Positions 11,351 through 22,666 of a stretch of DNA of 64,000 bases are shown here, piece by piece. The stretch lies in assembly GCA_021234155.1 (NCBI GenBank), contig JAJEKV010000073.1:6286083-6350082 (forward strand), read 5' to 3'. The DNA is from Isoetes taiwanensis. Its lineage: Eukaryota; Streptophyta; Lycopodiopsida; Isoetales; Isoetaceae. Under the pieces are notes generated by a model that did no database searches, was not told where the DNA came from, and saw only the letters and a program-made list of their open reading frames with translations. Within the stretch, counting starts at the first letter, position 1; each line of letters begins with the position of its first letter. The translations under genes and the position numbers were made by a program.

Positions 11351-13686
11351 ATGTCTATGATGCAACCAGTATGTTTAACATGCTTGTTTGTCATAATAGC
11401 AAATATGGGAGAGAGTTCTCAGCCAAGTTTCTGTCTGGTACCTGGAGAGGGTTCTTTATTGATGCCTTCAAGTCCTGTTACATTGGAAGAAAGTCAAAGC
11501 ATCCTAGCAGAGTTCGTTGTTGGTGACAGTAGTAGCAATGAGGAATATGATCCAAAGGAGAATTGGCTTCCGCTTAATGAGGACTTATTGTCTGAAGCTT
11601 TGAATGGCGGTCCTGAGCAGTCAGAGAGTGTTAATAGCTGGGCGAGAAGAAGATTTGATGAGTGGAGGAAGGATTTTGGTTTGAATGTATCTATTCCGAT
11701 TGTGAAGTTGAGTATGCTTGAGCTGAACAAGATGTTGACGAGGTTTATTCTTCAGGTAAAATTTACTTTGTTGTTTCGTTTATTGTTTTATGTTTTGTAT
11801 TTTATATTCTGATATATTTGTTATGTTTTTTTAATAGGCTAAAAAGAAGAATGGAAAGATGTATCCACCCGGAACGTAAGTTCTTTTTATCATTTGTTAT
11901 TTTCAATTTTATTATTTTCTTTTTTGTTATATTTTATTATCTGTTCTTGTTTCCTTACTCTCTGTTCTTGTTTTTGTTTCTGTTCTAGGCTTAACTCTCT
12001 ATTGAAAGGTATCGGCAGGATTGTGCGTAGGGAGCAGCAGAGAGTTCAAGGAGAAACAGGTATCTGGGAGCCTCCATTTAATATCTTGTACGACCCTATA
12101 TTTACGTAGACTATGGATGCGTTTGTCAGCAGGGTTAAGAAGTTGAGACAAGATGGAAATTACGAGAAACCAAAGAAGAAAGCTCCTGTTATAACCTTCG
12201 CTTTAGAAAAGGATATTTTAGATGACATAGATCATCAGATGACGCATCCCACAGGTTGTATAAAAAGGCTTTTCTATTATATGGTCACACGCTTTGGGAT
12301 TAGAGGAAACAAGGAGTTGTGGAGAGTAAAAGATTGTGATATGACTCTTGAGGTGAATGATGGTGGAGAGTTGGTAAAATACGAGGAACGATTGAGTAAG
12401 AATCACAATCCGACTGCTACAAAGGTTGAAGATCATCACTTTCGTCAACCGGTTTGGACATACGAGTGTGACTTTGTACTGACATATAAGCAGTATATTC
12501 GACACTTGCCCGCCAAAGAAAATAATTCCATGCCACGTCCTTTTTTTTCTGCAGCCTATTCCTAGGTATAAAAAAAATGTAAGTTTCTAATTCTTTGTTT
12601 TCTGTTTTAATTGATTGTTATGTTTTCTGTGTTTCTGTTTTAATTCTGTATTATGTTAGGTGTTATGTTTCGTTATGTTATGTTTTCTGTGTTAATGTTT
12701 TAATTCTGTGTTTTAATTCTGTGTTTTCTGTATTATGTCAGGTGTGGTATGCTGTGACACCTGTTGGTATTAATTCTATTACAAAGTGGCTAATACAATG
12801 GCTGCAACAATCCATCTTGATACTGAAGTCTGCAACAAGTCTGGCAGGGTTTCATTAGTCTCACGTCTTTCAGCTGCTAGTGTTCCTTCTGACATAGGCA
12901 TGGCAATTACTGGGCATAGAAGCGCACCGGGTTACGAGAGGTAATTCCTATTTTATTTTGTTTGTTATATCTATTCTAATTGTTTTTGGTAACATGTTTC
13001 TTGCAGGTACGATCGAACTGGAGAGTAAAAAATTAATGCATGTATGAATTTAATTAGTCAACCGATCAATTCTGACGGGCAGATGCGAGCATACAAGGAT
13101 GTTCTTTCCGGTAATTTTTTTGAACTTTCCTTTTCTTATTTTTGTTATTTCTTTTATTATATTTTTTTCTTTCTGTTTTGCAGATGAAGTTTCGAAGCAG
13201 AATGCTGTTGGGACTTGTTCTAGGAACGCTCTTCATGAATTGAATGGAAATGTGACAACGTCAACAGTTCTGCGTGTTAAAGATAATCCAGGAAGCATTG
13301 CTAGTGGTTGTGATGATGTACAGTTAGGAGGTAATGCTAGTGCTTGCGATCAAGTACAGTTAGGTGGACAGACAATTGTACAGGAGAGCACGAGCGAGAT
13401 TGCTGCTAAGCAAATTACTGTTGAGAAGTCTCGTGATATTGTTAGCAATATTGCTGTGCCAGTTATTGAGGTTGATGAGGACGTATATGATGCAGCTTTC
13501 TATGATGAGCTTAGCAAGTGTTTCCCTGAAAGTGCTAAAGCAATTGGGAAGTATTCAGGTCCTGTCATTAACACTCAAGGAAGCTTCACGAACTGCACAA
13601 TTAATATTGGAATGGACATGAATCAGTTTGCTGGAGCTATTGGAGCTATTTTGAGTGTGTTGTGGAAAATGAAGCCTGATATCTGA
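11351..13686 (+). pseudogene. Crypton-like (DUF3504-type) tyrosine recombinase, decayed
   Basis: Six exons can be read: 11351-11755, 11838-11875, 11989-12578, 12742-12940, 13007-13110 and 13184-13686, all with GT-AG borders. The product resembles the tyrosine recombinases of Crypton transposons and the related DUF3504 proteins (ZMYM2/QRICH1 type). An N-terminal core-binding-like part reads WARRRFDEWRKDFGL and GTLNSLLKGIGRIVRREQQ. The catalytic part has box-I Arg in RFGIRGNKELW, then WYAVTPVGINSITKWL, NKSGRVSLVSRLSAA, MAITGHRS and the Tyr of GYERYDRTGE. The box-II HxxR is KxxR here (NKSGR). The tail has GSFTNCTINI. Decay: in-frame TAG at 12107, TAA at 13026, a +1 slip in an 8-T run at 12541 and a frame change near 12797. 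Either dead or badly assembled. Confidence 0.7.
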
Positions 13687-14011
13687 AACCATTAAACTGT
13701 TTGTGTTTGGGAATTTTCAGTTTCAGAATGTTCAGTTGTTTTGTTCAGTTGTTTTCAGAATTTTCAGAATGTTCAGATGTATTGGTGAAACTATGAAACT
13801 ATGTTTGTAATTGTGATTTTGCTATGAAACTATGTTTTGAATTTTGAAATGCTGTGTGTAACTGTAATCTTGTGAATCTTGTAATCTTGTGAATGTATGA
13901 AATAACAGTAATCTTGTGAATGTGTGAATCTTGTAATCTTGTAGTGGAGATAGAATTATTGGTTTTAAAACACACGGAAAAAGACAGTAATCCCACCCTT
14001 ACGTGGATTAC

Positions 14012-14941
14012 TTTCTTGTAAAACTAAATGATTTAGTGGGATTTTATCAATCCCGATTTTAATGGGTTAATGTTCTATCAATTCTTTAAATGCAAAAGAA
14101 AGTGAGTCGGAGGGTGATTGATAAAAATAACTCACGACGTCGGAAAGCAAGAAACCGGGCGCCCTCCATACGTACTTATTAAGTACGCCTTTTTGTATTT
14201 GCCGGCGTTGATCTTCTCGCGCCCCATTGCTTCTTCACTCCAGGCCAAGCAAGCATCTATTGTAGACTTTTCAAATTCGACACTTCTCCTCGTTTTGCTT
14301 TTGTAAGCCTCTCTGTAGGTATGCTTTTGCTTGCTTGCCACATATCATTGTCCAGGTTTTTCTTCCTTGTACAATTCATCCTTAGGTTTTGTCGCTTTTG
14401 CAGACTCCATAGTTGGAAAATTTGGGCAACGGGTTTTCCAAATTCCAGCACGACATCCCCTAATTGCCTTGTACCAAGGGCAATAAGCTGGGTCTTTCTG
14501 CCTTTTACTCCTCATGGATTAAAGTTTATAGCAGCGGGCATAGTTTGTTCGACCTATGTTGGATGGGTCCTTGCAAACGTTTTTTATATGCGTGTTAGAT
14601 TTTCGGAAGCGGATTTCGTCAGAGAGGTGCAGTGTATTATTTTCGGTGCAGTGTATTATTTTTTCTGTTTCAAAAAACCTTTACTATTTCTTCATTGGTT
14701 TGTCTTAACAATTATTCCGAACTCAGTTGGTGATTGAAGTCTTCTTTGTCTACAACTTATTTGATTGCATTGTACATATGGTTATGAGTTCTTTTCCCCA
14801 TCATGACGCGTTTGTTTCTTGGCTATTTGCAGCAAAGAATGTAATTTATGGAATCTATCATTAGGTTTCTAGTTATGCTGCCAATGCATATGATATATGC
14901 AATTAGCGCGATGGCTGCCATTTCCAGAACCAGCATAAAAT
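14012..14941 (+). promoter_or_regulatory. ATG9 5' region with probable leader intron
   Basis: No separate gene. A 3' splice site (atttccag, ending 14927) lies 14 bp before the ATG9 start. A good donor, CTGTAG|GTATGC at about 14310, would give a leader intron of roughly 620 bp with a 5' exon in 14200-14309. The transcription start and this intron are inferred, not seen. The region directly abuts the right box of element 1. Confidence 0.4.
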
Positions 14942-17900
14942 ATGTACATTGATAAGGTTTGGAGGAAGGGACCAAAATTTCATAGTATGCTACGCAATGA
15001 GGGACATGCAAGGCTCATGGGTGGACACACAGAAGTTGAGATGTTTGACTATCAGAGGTTGCCTGGAGGTGAAAGCCCCAGTCCAGTTGACTACATTAAA
15101 GGGGAAAGCTCAAAATATCAAGCTGTGACTGACCTAGATCGTTTTTTCGAGCGCTTGTATAACTATTATTGTAACAAGGGTTTTTGGTGCATCGTCACAC
15201 AGTGGATTGTGGAGCTTTTGTGCCTTGGTTTTACGATTGGGTTTTCTGGCTTCTTTTTATTGTTTGTGGATTGGCATGGATTACGGATGGCCAAATGTGG
15301 CATTGCAGCTGCAGAGGCAGGGAGCAAGCCTTGTGACCTTTCCAAGGAGGCTTTGTATGAGCATCCCTTAAAGCCATTGACCTTTTACAGATTCATGGTA
15401 GTGACGTACCTTGTCCTTCTTTCTGTTTATTGGCTTTGGTGTTTTCTACGTTTTTTCACACAGCTTAGAGAGACACTTGAGATACGGGACTTTTATCACA
15501 GGAGGTACTTCTCTTGACGGCTTTGCTCTTGCCGATTTTATTCATCTCATTCTTTGTTTGCTCAATTTTCCAGTTTGGGAATCACAGAAAGGGAAATACG
15601 CACAACACCTTGGCCAATATTGTTAGAGAAAACTGTACAGCAAAGGCTCTGTATTGTGCGCCACTTGTCTGCTCATGATATTGTCATGCGCATCATGAGG
15701 AAAGAGAATTACATGATTGCCATGGTAAACAAAGGAATTTTTGCATTGTCAATTCCTCGTTGGGTTCCTAGTGTTGGGCCTTCTGTTTATCGTGGTCCTG
15801 ATGGCCAGAAAAAGTACTTATTTCTTAGCAAGCCATTAGAATGGATCTTGAACTGGTGCATTCTGCAGTACATGTTTGACAGGTAGTTTTCTTGCTGAGT
15901 TTCTGTTGATTCTGTAACTCTGGTTAAATTTTACTGTTTGATTTTATATATGCTGCAGAAATTTTCTGCTAAGACGTGATTTTACAAATGACCCAATGCG
16001 GCTGAGAAAAAGATTGAGGGCAGTTGGTTTTGGCATGTTGCTGTTGTCACCGTTCCTCATTATATTCCGACTGGTTGGTTTTTTCCTAAAACATGCAGAA
16101 CAATTCTATAACCATCCTAGTTCAGCTATTTCTCGGCGGTGGTCAAATCTTGCAAGATGGACATTTCGGGAGTTTAATGAGGTATCTGTGCTTAGTATTT
16201 GGAGGATAGTGCATTATGTCTTGTAACTTCTAATTTTGATTTGTCGAATCCTCAAAGACTTGGTTTAACTTAGATATTGCTTTGATAAAGGATAAACATA
16301 AGCAGTCCTTCAAAAGAGAAAACAAGTCTGGCATTACTTTATACTTTGAGCCCGTGGCCAAGAAGACAAAAGTTTCTTAATCTCATTGTTTTAGTTTTCT
16401 TTTTCCTTTTTATGCAATATCTCTAGGTGGCTGCAAATGCGCCCCTAGCTGGACATGATTGATGTATATTTGGTCTCATAGACCCAAGCGGTCTCTCGTA
16501 GACGTTAATATAATCTTTTTTTCTTTGAACATGTCTTATGGAAGCTCAGATTCCAACTTCAGAAAAAATTTCCTCAGATAATTTTGAACAAAGTAGTGAC
16601 ATAATATTGATTCAATCTCATTAGTGTAGCATGTGAAAGTTGCAAAGAACCTCAGCGAGTGAGATCATGATTTGCTGCAACTTCTCATGAATGTTTACGT
16701 CTGCCCTGATATGTGTTTGTGTTTGACATGTTTCAGTTGGAGCACATGTTCAATCAACGCCTTAATGCAAGTTATAGACCAGCTGTCGAATATGTGAAGC
16801 AGTTTTCATCTCCAATTGTGTCAATGATTGCAAAATTTGTGTCATTTGTTGCTGGTGGGCTGGCAGCTGTTCTTATCATTATTGCATTCCTTGACGAGTC
16901 TCTTCTAGAGGCACATGTATGTTTTTCGTGCAGTAGTGCAATTACTAATCCTTGAATTAACAAATTTTCAATATGGCCTTTTTAACATTGTTTGCCATCC
17001 AGTTATTTGGTCGGAATCTTTTTTGGTTGGCAGCCGTATTTGGCACTATAACTGCTATTAGCAGATCTGCAATTGCAGAAGAATTTCAAGTTTATGATCC
17101 TGAAGGGGCGATGAAGTCTGTAGCACAGCATACACATTATATGCCCAAACATTGGCGAGGGGCAGAGGGTTCACATCAAGTACGCTCGGAATTTGAGATA
17201 CTCTTTCAGGTGAGTAGAGAAAATAAATATTCGGTGAATCTTTTGAAGTTAGTAAATCTGTTTCCTTCACATCCATAGCTTTCTTAGCTTTTATTTGTCT
17301 TTTCAGTACATCGGTGTGATCCTGTTGGAAGAGATGGTCTCCGTTTTTGTAACACCATTTATTCTTTTTGTCCATTTGCCTGAGGTAATTATGCTTATAT
17401 TATATTTGCTCCTTCCATGCTTATGTGTTCTAATTGAGTGCTAGACATGTTTTTATAGTGTGTGGATGATGTGCTGAAGTTCGTACAGGAGTTTACTGTG
17501 AACATTACAGGAGTTGGTCATGTTTGCAGGTTCGTTTGAATGGTTTGAGATGTATTATGTTGTGCTTGTTGTAATAGCTTATCATGATGTGTTTTATGCA
17601 TATATTTTTTACTTATTACTGTTTATCTGGTGGAAGTTGCTTCCAGTTTAAGCGTATTTGACTTCGAACATCATGGTAACAGCAAGTATGGATCCCCATT
17701 TCATACTATCAAAGAGCGGAGGAGCGCCCAAGGAAAAATGGAGAAGTCGTTTTTGAGGTATGCATGTATCAATCGTGCTTCAACATACATTTGATCAAGG
17801 TGCCTATTAAGTGATGTGTGCATAAAAATTTGTTGCCAACAGCTTCAAAAGCAATTATCCAAACTGGGAGCCAGACCTGAAAGGAAAGCAGTTTTTGTCA

Positions 17901-18587
17901 TCCTTAGCAGAATTTAGGTCCCGTCATGAAGACACAAATTCTTCAATTACTGCTAGTCCTTTTCAACACCTGGCAGCATCCTCTATGTACCGATCAAGGT
18001 TAATGGGAAATGGATGTTGGCAACCATTTCTTTGCAGGGAAGGGCAAAATCGCTTTCCCATGCCAAAAGCAAGCCCGAGGTCAAATGTAATAGTTGACAA
18101 TCAATTATGTGACAGCATTGTTGACCAAATGGACCACATATACTGGCTTGATCAATTCTATACATCGAGGTCAGTGCAGTTTACAGCAGAAACAGAAGAA
18201 CCATCTACCAGGTCAAAAAATGATTTGGCCAGAAGCCTCACTGGTATGCCAAGCACATCTCAAACGGTCTCGCCAGAAAATGAACTTGTTGGCAGGGTTG
18301 CTAATATTCCTGGAGGAGAGAGCAGGTGGTGGGCAAGAAAGGCGCCGGGTTCAACAGTAGATACCGAGAGCTTTTTCGAGCCTCCTACATTTGGGGATGG
18401 TCATTTACCTGATTATCAAATTGGTGATATGGAGAGTGATGACGACCATGAAATGGATTGGACACTAAGGAGACAATCCCGCAGTGCCTTCACAAGTAGT
18501 GATATTGATCACGAGCCAAGTGAGTTTGATCTTCCATTTGGTGATGTTTATGAAAGGCCAAGGGAGATTAAAAAACTGGACAGTTAA
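14942..18587 (+). CDS. ATG9: Autophagy-related protein 9 (lipid scramblase)
   Basis: Nine coding exons: 14942-15504, 15574-15882, 15959-16181, 16737-16916, 17003-17209, 17307-17384, 17459-17529, 17647-17757, 17843-18587. They sum to 2,487 nt, an open frame of 828 residues, close to the usual plant length of about 870. ATG9 is the only multi-spanning membrane protein of the core autophagy machinery; it travels in Golgi-derived vesicles and moves lipid into the growing phagophore. Visible family signatures: DLDRFFERLYNYY (about residue 64) before the first helix (about 88-109), a second helix at about 149-172, HDIVMRIMRKENY, PLEWILNWCI, HAEQFYNHPSS followed by RRWSN, FREFNE, IVSMIAKFVSFVAGG, LFGRNLFWLAAVFGTITAISR, HYMPKHWRG and GKMEKSFLSF, then an acidic, Ser-rich tail without helices. 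The start is set by an in-frame TAA two codons upstream in the same exon. All introns are GT-AG. No break seen; expected functional. Confidence 0.95.
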
Positions 18588-19602
18588 GATTCAAGTAGAG
18601 ATGTCATAAACCTTCTCCTTGTAACGAAAATGTGAAGTAAGCTTCTTGTATCTTGTATTTGCTTGTGTATGTCTTTCTGGTTGATGATTACTGAGACATG
18701 TCCTCTTCATTTTGCAGATTAAACTTTGATTATTCTTTTACACTGATGGATGAATAATGGATGCCTTCAAGAAATGTGAAGGGAAGTCATTGTATGGCTC
18801 AATCAATTCTTTCAAAACCATGTAAAGTTACTTGTAACCTACCCTCTGAGCGACAATTCTAGAAAAGTCATTTTTGGCCATTTTGCCATGATTTATTGGA
18901 TTTAACTTGTAAGAGGTACCATATAGCAAAATTAATACAATTTTTTGTACATATTGGACTTGTACGAGGTACCATTATCAAAATTAATACAAATTTTTGT
19001 ACATACCGACATTGTGCAGACATTCGAAAAGGATGGAGAGGACAAGCATCAAGCTTTTACATTGTTTGTGGTTTCAAGTAGGCACAAGAGGAACTTAATT
19101 GTAGTTTGAATGCAGTTCTGCATGTTGTCCCTAGTTTGTGATGCCATGCATTTAAGGAGGTTGTGGATCAAATGTTGCAAACCTGCTCCTTGGCAAATGA
19201 CAGACCATTTTTGTAGTACTTAGAAGTAGCAGAGTTATTGAGAGGGAAAGGAGATCAAGGTGCAAGCAAAAGTTTTTGTTTTTCAATTTTAACTTACGTG
19301 CTTGTCAACGTACATGACATCTACCTTTTACTCCTATGTTTTCAAGAGAAACCCATGTAGTGCAAAATGCGAATATGCTCACAACTCATGTATCTGCAAT
19401 TATACAAACTAAAAAATCAATGTCATTTATAGTGGTAAACGTCACATCGAGTGCAGTTAAAAGCTTTGAATGATAACAAACAAAGAGAATTCCCAATGTT
19501 AGAATGTGCAAAATACGTTGCATTCTTAAGTAACAATAATGTTGTATAAAGAATGAACAAATTGTATAAAGAATGCCTATACATTCCACAACCTGTGGAT
19601 CT
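18588..19602. other. Convergent 3' flanks of ATG9 and COM1
   Basis: Roughly 1 kb between the two stop codons should hold both 3' untranslated regions. It has no further gene. The only structure I see is the 55-bp tandem duplication listed separately. Confidence 0.6.
18896..19005. repeat. Tandem duplication, about 55 bp x2
   Basis: Units at 18896-18953 and 18954-19005 share 'gaggtaccat' then 'caaaattaatacaa' and 'ttttttgtacata'. Small differences suggest a moderately old duplication in the ATG9 3' flank. Confidence 0.8.
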
Positions 19603-21651
19603 TCAGGATCTTTCTGAATCAAACCCAATGTTCCAAAATCCTTCAGGTGTTGCAGGAGGTAGAAACCTGTATCGATGCCTAGATGCCACACAATGGTGTT
19701 CACATTTGAATGCCATAACTCCATGAGCATCTTCTGCAAGAACAGCATCATAGAACTTCTTGCATTGCCTGCAATCTGCTTCCTGCAACTCTTCCCTTTC
19801 ACTCTTTTTCCTGACAGCTTCCACATATTTATATCCAATCCCTTTCACCTTTGTCTTCCTAGGCTCTTCAGTTTCACCCTTGGGCAAGTCAGAGATTGCA
19901 TTTGAAATTACCAACTGATCTTCGTTTATGCTGTCCCCAGCATTTAAGACCCTGTATAGCCTCTTCTTTACATTCTTAAAATCAGCAGCAGTAAAAACTT
20001 CATCTAGTGTTAAGGAATCTGGAACAAATTCTGGGCCATCTCCATGAAGAGAAAAGCAAATTTTCTCAAACTCGTCTACAGGTTGACAAGTTTCACTGTC
20101 ACTGTTAACAGGAACCTCATATCGAGCAGAAGGCATACTTGTAAAATCGACTTGAAGGTTTTGCAGGGCAAGTTCATGTGGTGTGTTCAAAAAATCGTCA
20201 TGTGGATCTTCCCCACATTTCCCTGAACCAGATCTTGTACTGCGCCACAAATCTTTTTCCTGTCTAGCAATAAATTTTCTTTGCTCTTCATTTGTTAGCA
20301 CAAGTTGGTTGTTTTCCTTCCCAGAGTAGTCTGCAATAGACGTTTCCTTTCTTTTAAAAGGGGCTTGGAATTTTATCGTTTGTTCTGCTTCAGGAATAAT
20401 TCTATCCTCTTGTTTTTGAAAGGCTTCAAAACTATTGTGCGCTTGAGCAGATTCATACAGGAATATCCTGAACTTTCTGGAAAGCTGGCTCTCCTGCGCC
20501 AGCAATAAATTGATCCTTAACTTGCTGAATGAATACTGCTCCTACAGCCTTCTCGCTGAAAGATGTATTTTTTGTAGTTGCAAATTCTGATATATGATGT
20601 ATCACATCAAACATGGTCGATGATTTCCTATGGCCAGTTACAGCTTTTCCTTCATCAGGGGAACCTGATACAGCATTTCCATCATGAATGCTTTTGGCAA
20701 GTCTGTCATCATCATCATTGTCCTCTTTTTCTTCTTTGTAATCTGTGTTGATAAACGTTCATAATTACAATCTATCTTGAAAGAATTTAACAAGCATCAA
20801 AGGAAATAGCCATAGCAAGACTTACAATTTGCATCAAATTTAGGGTTTTTGCTGCATTTATTCGATACAGCTGCTTCAGCATCTATCATCCTGTTACCTT
20901 TCCCTTTCTCAGCGAGAAACTTCATGTCATTGATTCTAAGTACCGAATTATACTGTTTATTTAAATGCCGAAACTTGCGCTCAAGGAGTCTGTATTTTTT
21001 AAGAAGCAATGATGCTGCGTCTCTTTCGCCATTCAGTTCTGCAGTCTGACTCAAGAACTCCTGTTCTTTTAGGTTGAATCTTGTTTTCATGACTTCCAAC
21101 TCCATTGACAACTTCTGCTTCTCTTCTTCCATGACCTGAATTTTCTTATGTATCTGTGTAACTTCCAAGTTCAGAACTTGGAACTTCTCACGAATTCCAT
21201 CATAATCCCGAGTCACATTATCATGCTTTTCCGTAAGGCTATGCATTTGATTAGACAAATCTTTATTGTGCATCATCAAATTCTCATTTTCTTGACCGAG
21301 CTTGTGATGCAGATCTGCATTTTCTTGTAGCGTCTTTTCTAGAGCCAGTAAACGTTCTTCCTTCTCTTTAAGAAGTAGCAAAAAATGATTTTCTTGCTGA
21401 ACAATCGAGTTTTGAAGATGTGTATTGTGAGAGATCAAGTTGGCCCTTTCTTGTTGCCAACTTTGAGGCGAATCAGCAGCCTCCATTGCCGGGTACAGCT
21501 TTCTCAAAAACAGTATTTCTAGACTTTCAATGCGTTCTTTCACATCCTCGATGCCCGCCACAAACACCTGGACATTCTCCTTCAAATACCCAGTCTCTTC
21601 TGCGACAACCAATTTTGATTTCTCACTGCTATAAGTTTTCATTGCCTCCAT
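19603..21651 (-). CDS. COM1: COM1/SAE2/CtIP-type DNA-end resection factor
   Basis: Two exons: 20826-21651 (starting at the ATG complement at 21651) and 19603-20742, with an 83-bp GT-AG intron. The protein activates the MRE11 complex to clip double-strand-break ends, including meiotic SPO11-bound ends; the plant protein is also called GR1. The N-terminal exon is almost wholly coiled coil (about residues 60-260; heptad-rich EEKQKLSMELEVMKTRF), matching the tetramerising and dimerising N-terminus of the family. The C-terminus has the diagnostic zinc-type CRQC, then CEHHC, RHRYRF and PPATPEGFW, ending shortly after. Between them the frame does not run straight through: near 20440-20560 the reading changes frame, explained either by an indel or by removal of 52 nt (GTAGGA...GCGCAG) as a very short intron, which would give 637 residues. 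Element 2 lies about 190 bp upstream. Confidence 0.85.
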
Positions 21652-21758
21652 AGCACTTTGCTTAACCTAAAGGTTCTACTCTAAACCAAAATTTTGTCCA
21701 ACAGAAAGAAAGAGAGAGAGAGGCGGCTTTACCTAATCAGCACCGCGTCCTTCCAAAA

Positions 21759-21770
21759 CTTGGCGGGAGA
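21759..21770 (+). promoter_or_regulatory. E2F-type site upstream of COM1
   Basis: CTTGGCGGGAGA matches the core of the E2F consensus (TTTGGCGGGAA) except at the edges. It sits about 110 bp upstream of the COM1 start codon, where plant S-phase and DNA-repair genes often have such sites. It is close to the only unique promoter sequence left between the gene and element 2. Function is inferred. Confidence 0.45.
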
Positions 21771-21842
21771 TTTTCGATAGACGATGTCAACGTGAATACG
21801 TACCTGTTATGGGGACGTATGTAACATATATAAATAACCTTT

Positions 21843-22666
21843 GTACTACGTAATTCACGGGAGGGGAGGCATTCCGCCTAGTAGGGTCTCGAGATGGTGC
21901 ACGAGCAGCGAAGCCGCAAGTGCCGCTGAGAGATCCTACAAGGGTGGAATGCCCCCCTCCCGTGGATTACGGGATGTAATCAACACTAGGTTCAAATTTT
22001 CAAGTGGAAAATGCTCTGTTTTTGTGATGAATCGGCTTTTAATCAATTCTTATACAAGATTTGAACGGATTTGATGATCAAAATCTAGAGACAAGCAAGC
22101 AATCTCTGCAAAAAATAGTCAAAGCATCATGCAAGCAAGAAAACTCAGCAAAAATAAGCATGTTTTTGTGAACGAAGCATCTACTTCTAAGAAGAAACCG
22201 ATTGCCAAAACCAATCTGTCAAAACCGGTAGCTTCTTTCTTCGGCTGGCTCTGAAAGCCCTAAAGCACCTGCAAGGGCTACAATCTATCATCTCTAAGAC
22301 CCAAGAGTTAAACAACCCAAAAATCGGGCTTTTTTTTTCTAGATTGACATTCTGGAAATGTTTTAGTAGGTACTAGAAACAAAAACGTCCTTGGGGTATA
22401 TCGGGGTTTCACCGGATCTACAGAGGAAGAAAGAAGAGGCTTCTAAAGCACAGGATCTACAGAAGAAGAAAGAAGCACCAGATCCTTCACCAGATCAGCA
22501 GTTGAAGCACCAGATCATCTGTTGTCTTGATAAAAGCCCTAAAGCCTCATTCGGCAGTTGAAGAAGCATCCCCGTGGTGGGGCGTGTTCTCAAGCAAAAC
22601 CGGAATATGTTTTTGCCGTATAATTTTAACGTAATATAGGCGTAATTTGAGCCTAGTGTTGATTAC
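21843..22666. mobile_element. Element 2: non-coding relative of element 1
   Basis: Layout: outer GTACTAC (21843-21849); hairpin arms 21850-21890 and 21930-21970 (both 41 nt); a 5-bp spacer (gggat); box GTAAT-N15-ATTtt (21976-22000); a 641-bp interior without an open frame; inverted box GTAAT-N15-ATTAC (22642-22666). The two boxes match over 22 of 25 positions as inverted copies; the inner pentamer of the left box has decayed from ATTAC to ATTTT. No target duplication is found. The interior has no resemblance to element 1 that I can see. It occupies the COM1 promoter side. Confidence 0.7.
21850..21970. repeat. Hairpin of element 2, 41-nt arms
   Basis: Arm 21850-21890 and the reverse complement of 21930-21970 both start GTAAT, pass through CACGGGAGGGG and GCATTCC, and end in TCTC, agreeing at most positions. 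The 39-nt loop (21891-21929) contains 'cacgagcagcg'. Arms of the same length and similar sequence occur in element 3. Confidence 0.85.

Larger units (their letters stand above)
10473..14011 (+). mobile_element. Element 1: hairpin plus inverted 25-bp boxes around a tyrosine recombinase
   Basis: Layout left to right: outer GTACTA (10473-10478); GC-rich hairpin with arms 10479-10494 and 10552-10567; 4 bp; a 25-bp box of form GTAAT-N15-ATTAC (10572-10596); an interior of 3,390 bp; and a perfect inverted copy of the box (13987-14011). The interior carries a decayed Crypton-like recombinase on the plus strand. No target-site duplication is visible at either possible boundary, unlike cut-and-paste DDE transposons. 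Elements 2 and 3 in this window share the plan with different N15 and interior. Element 1 is the only one with coding content, hence the likely source of the enzyme. The right boundary lies about 930 bp upstream of the ATG9 start codon. Confidence 0.7.

Noticed and set aside
12595-12858. Open frame over the T/A-rich stretch between recombinase exons 3 and 4
   Set aside because: It is low-complexity intron sequence; the GT-AG splice joins YKKN to VWYAVTPVG as expected for the family.
10473-14011. Element 1 as an ordinary PIF/Harbinger, hAT or Mutator transposon
   Set aside because: No 3-, 8- or 9-bp target duplication at either candidate boundary, and the encoded enzyme has tyrosine-recombinase boxes rather than a DDE transposase.
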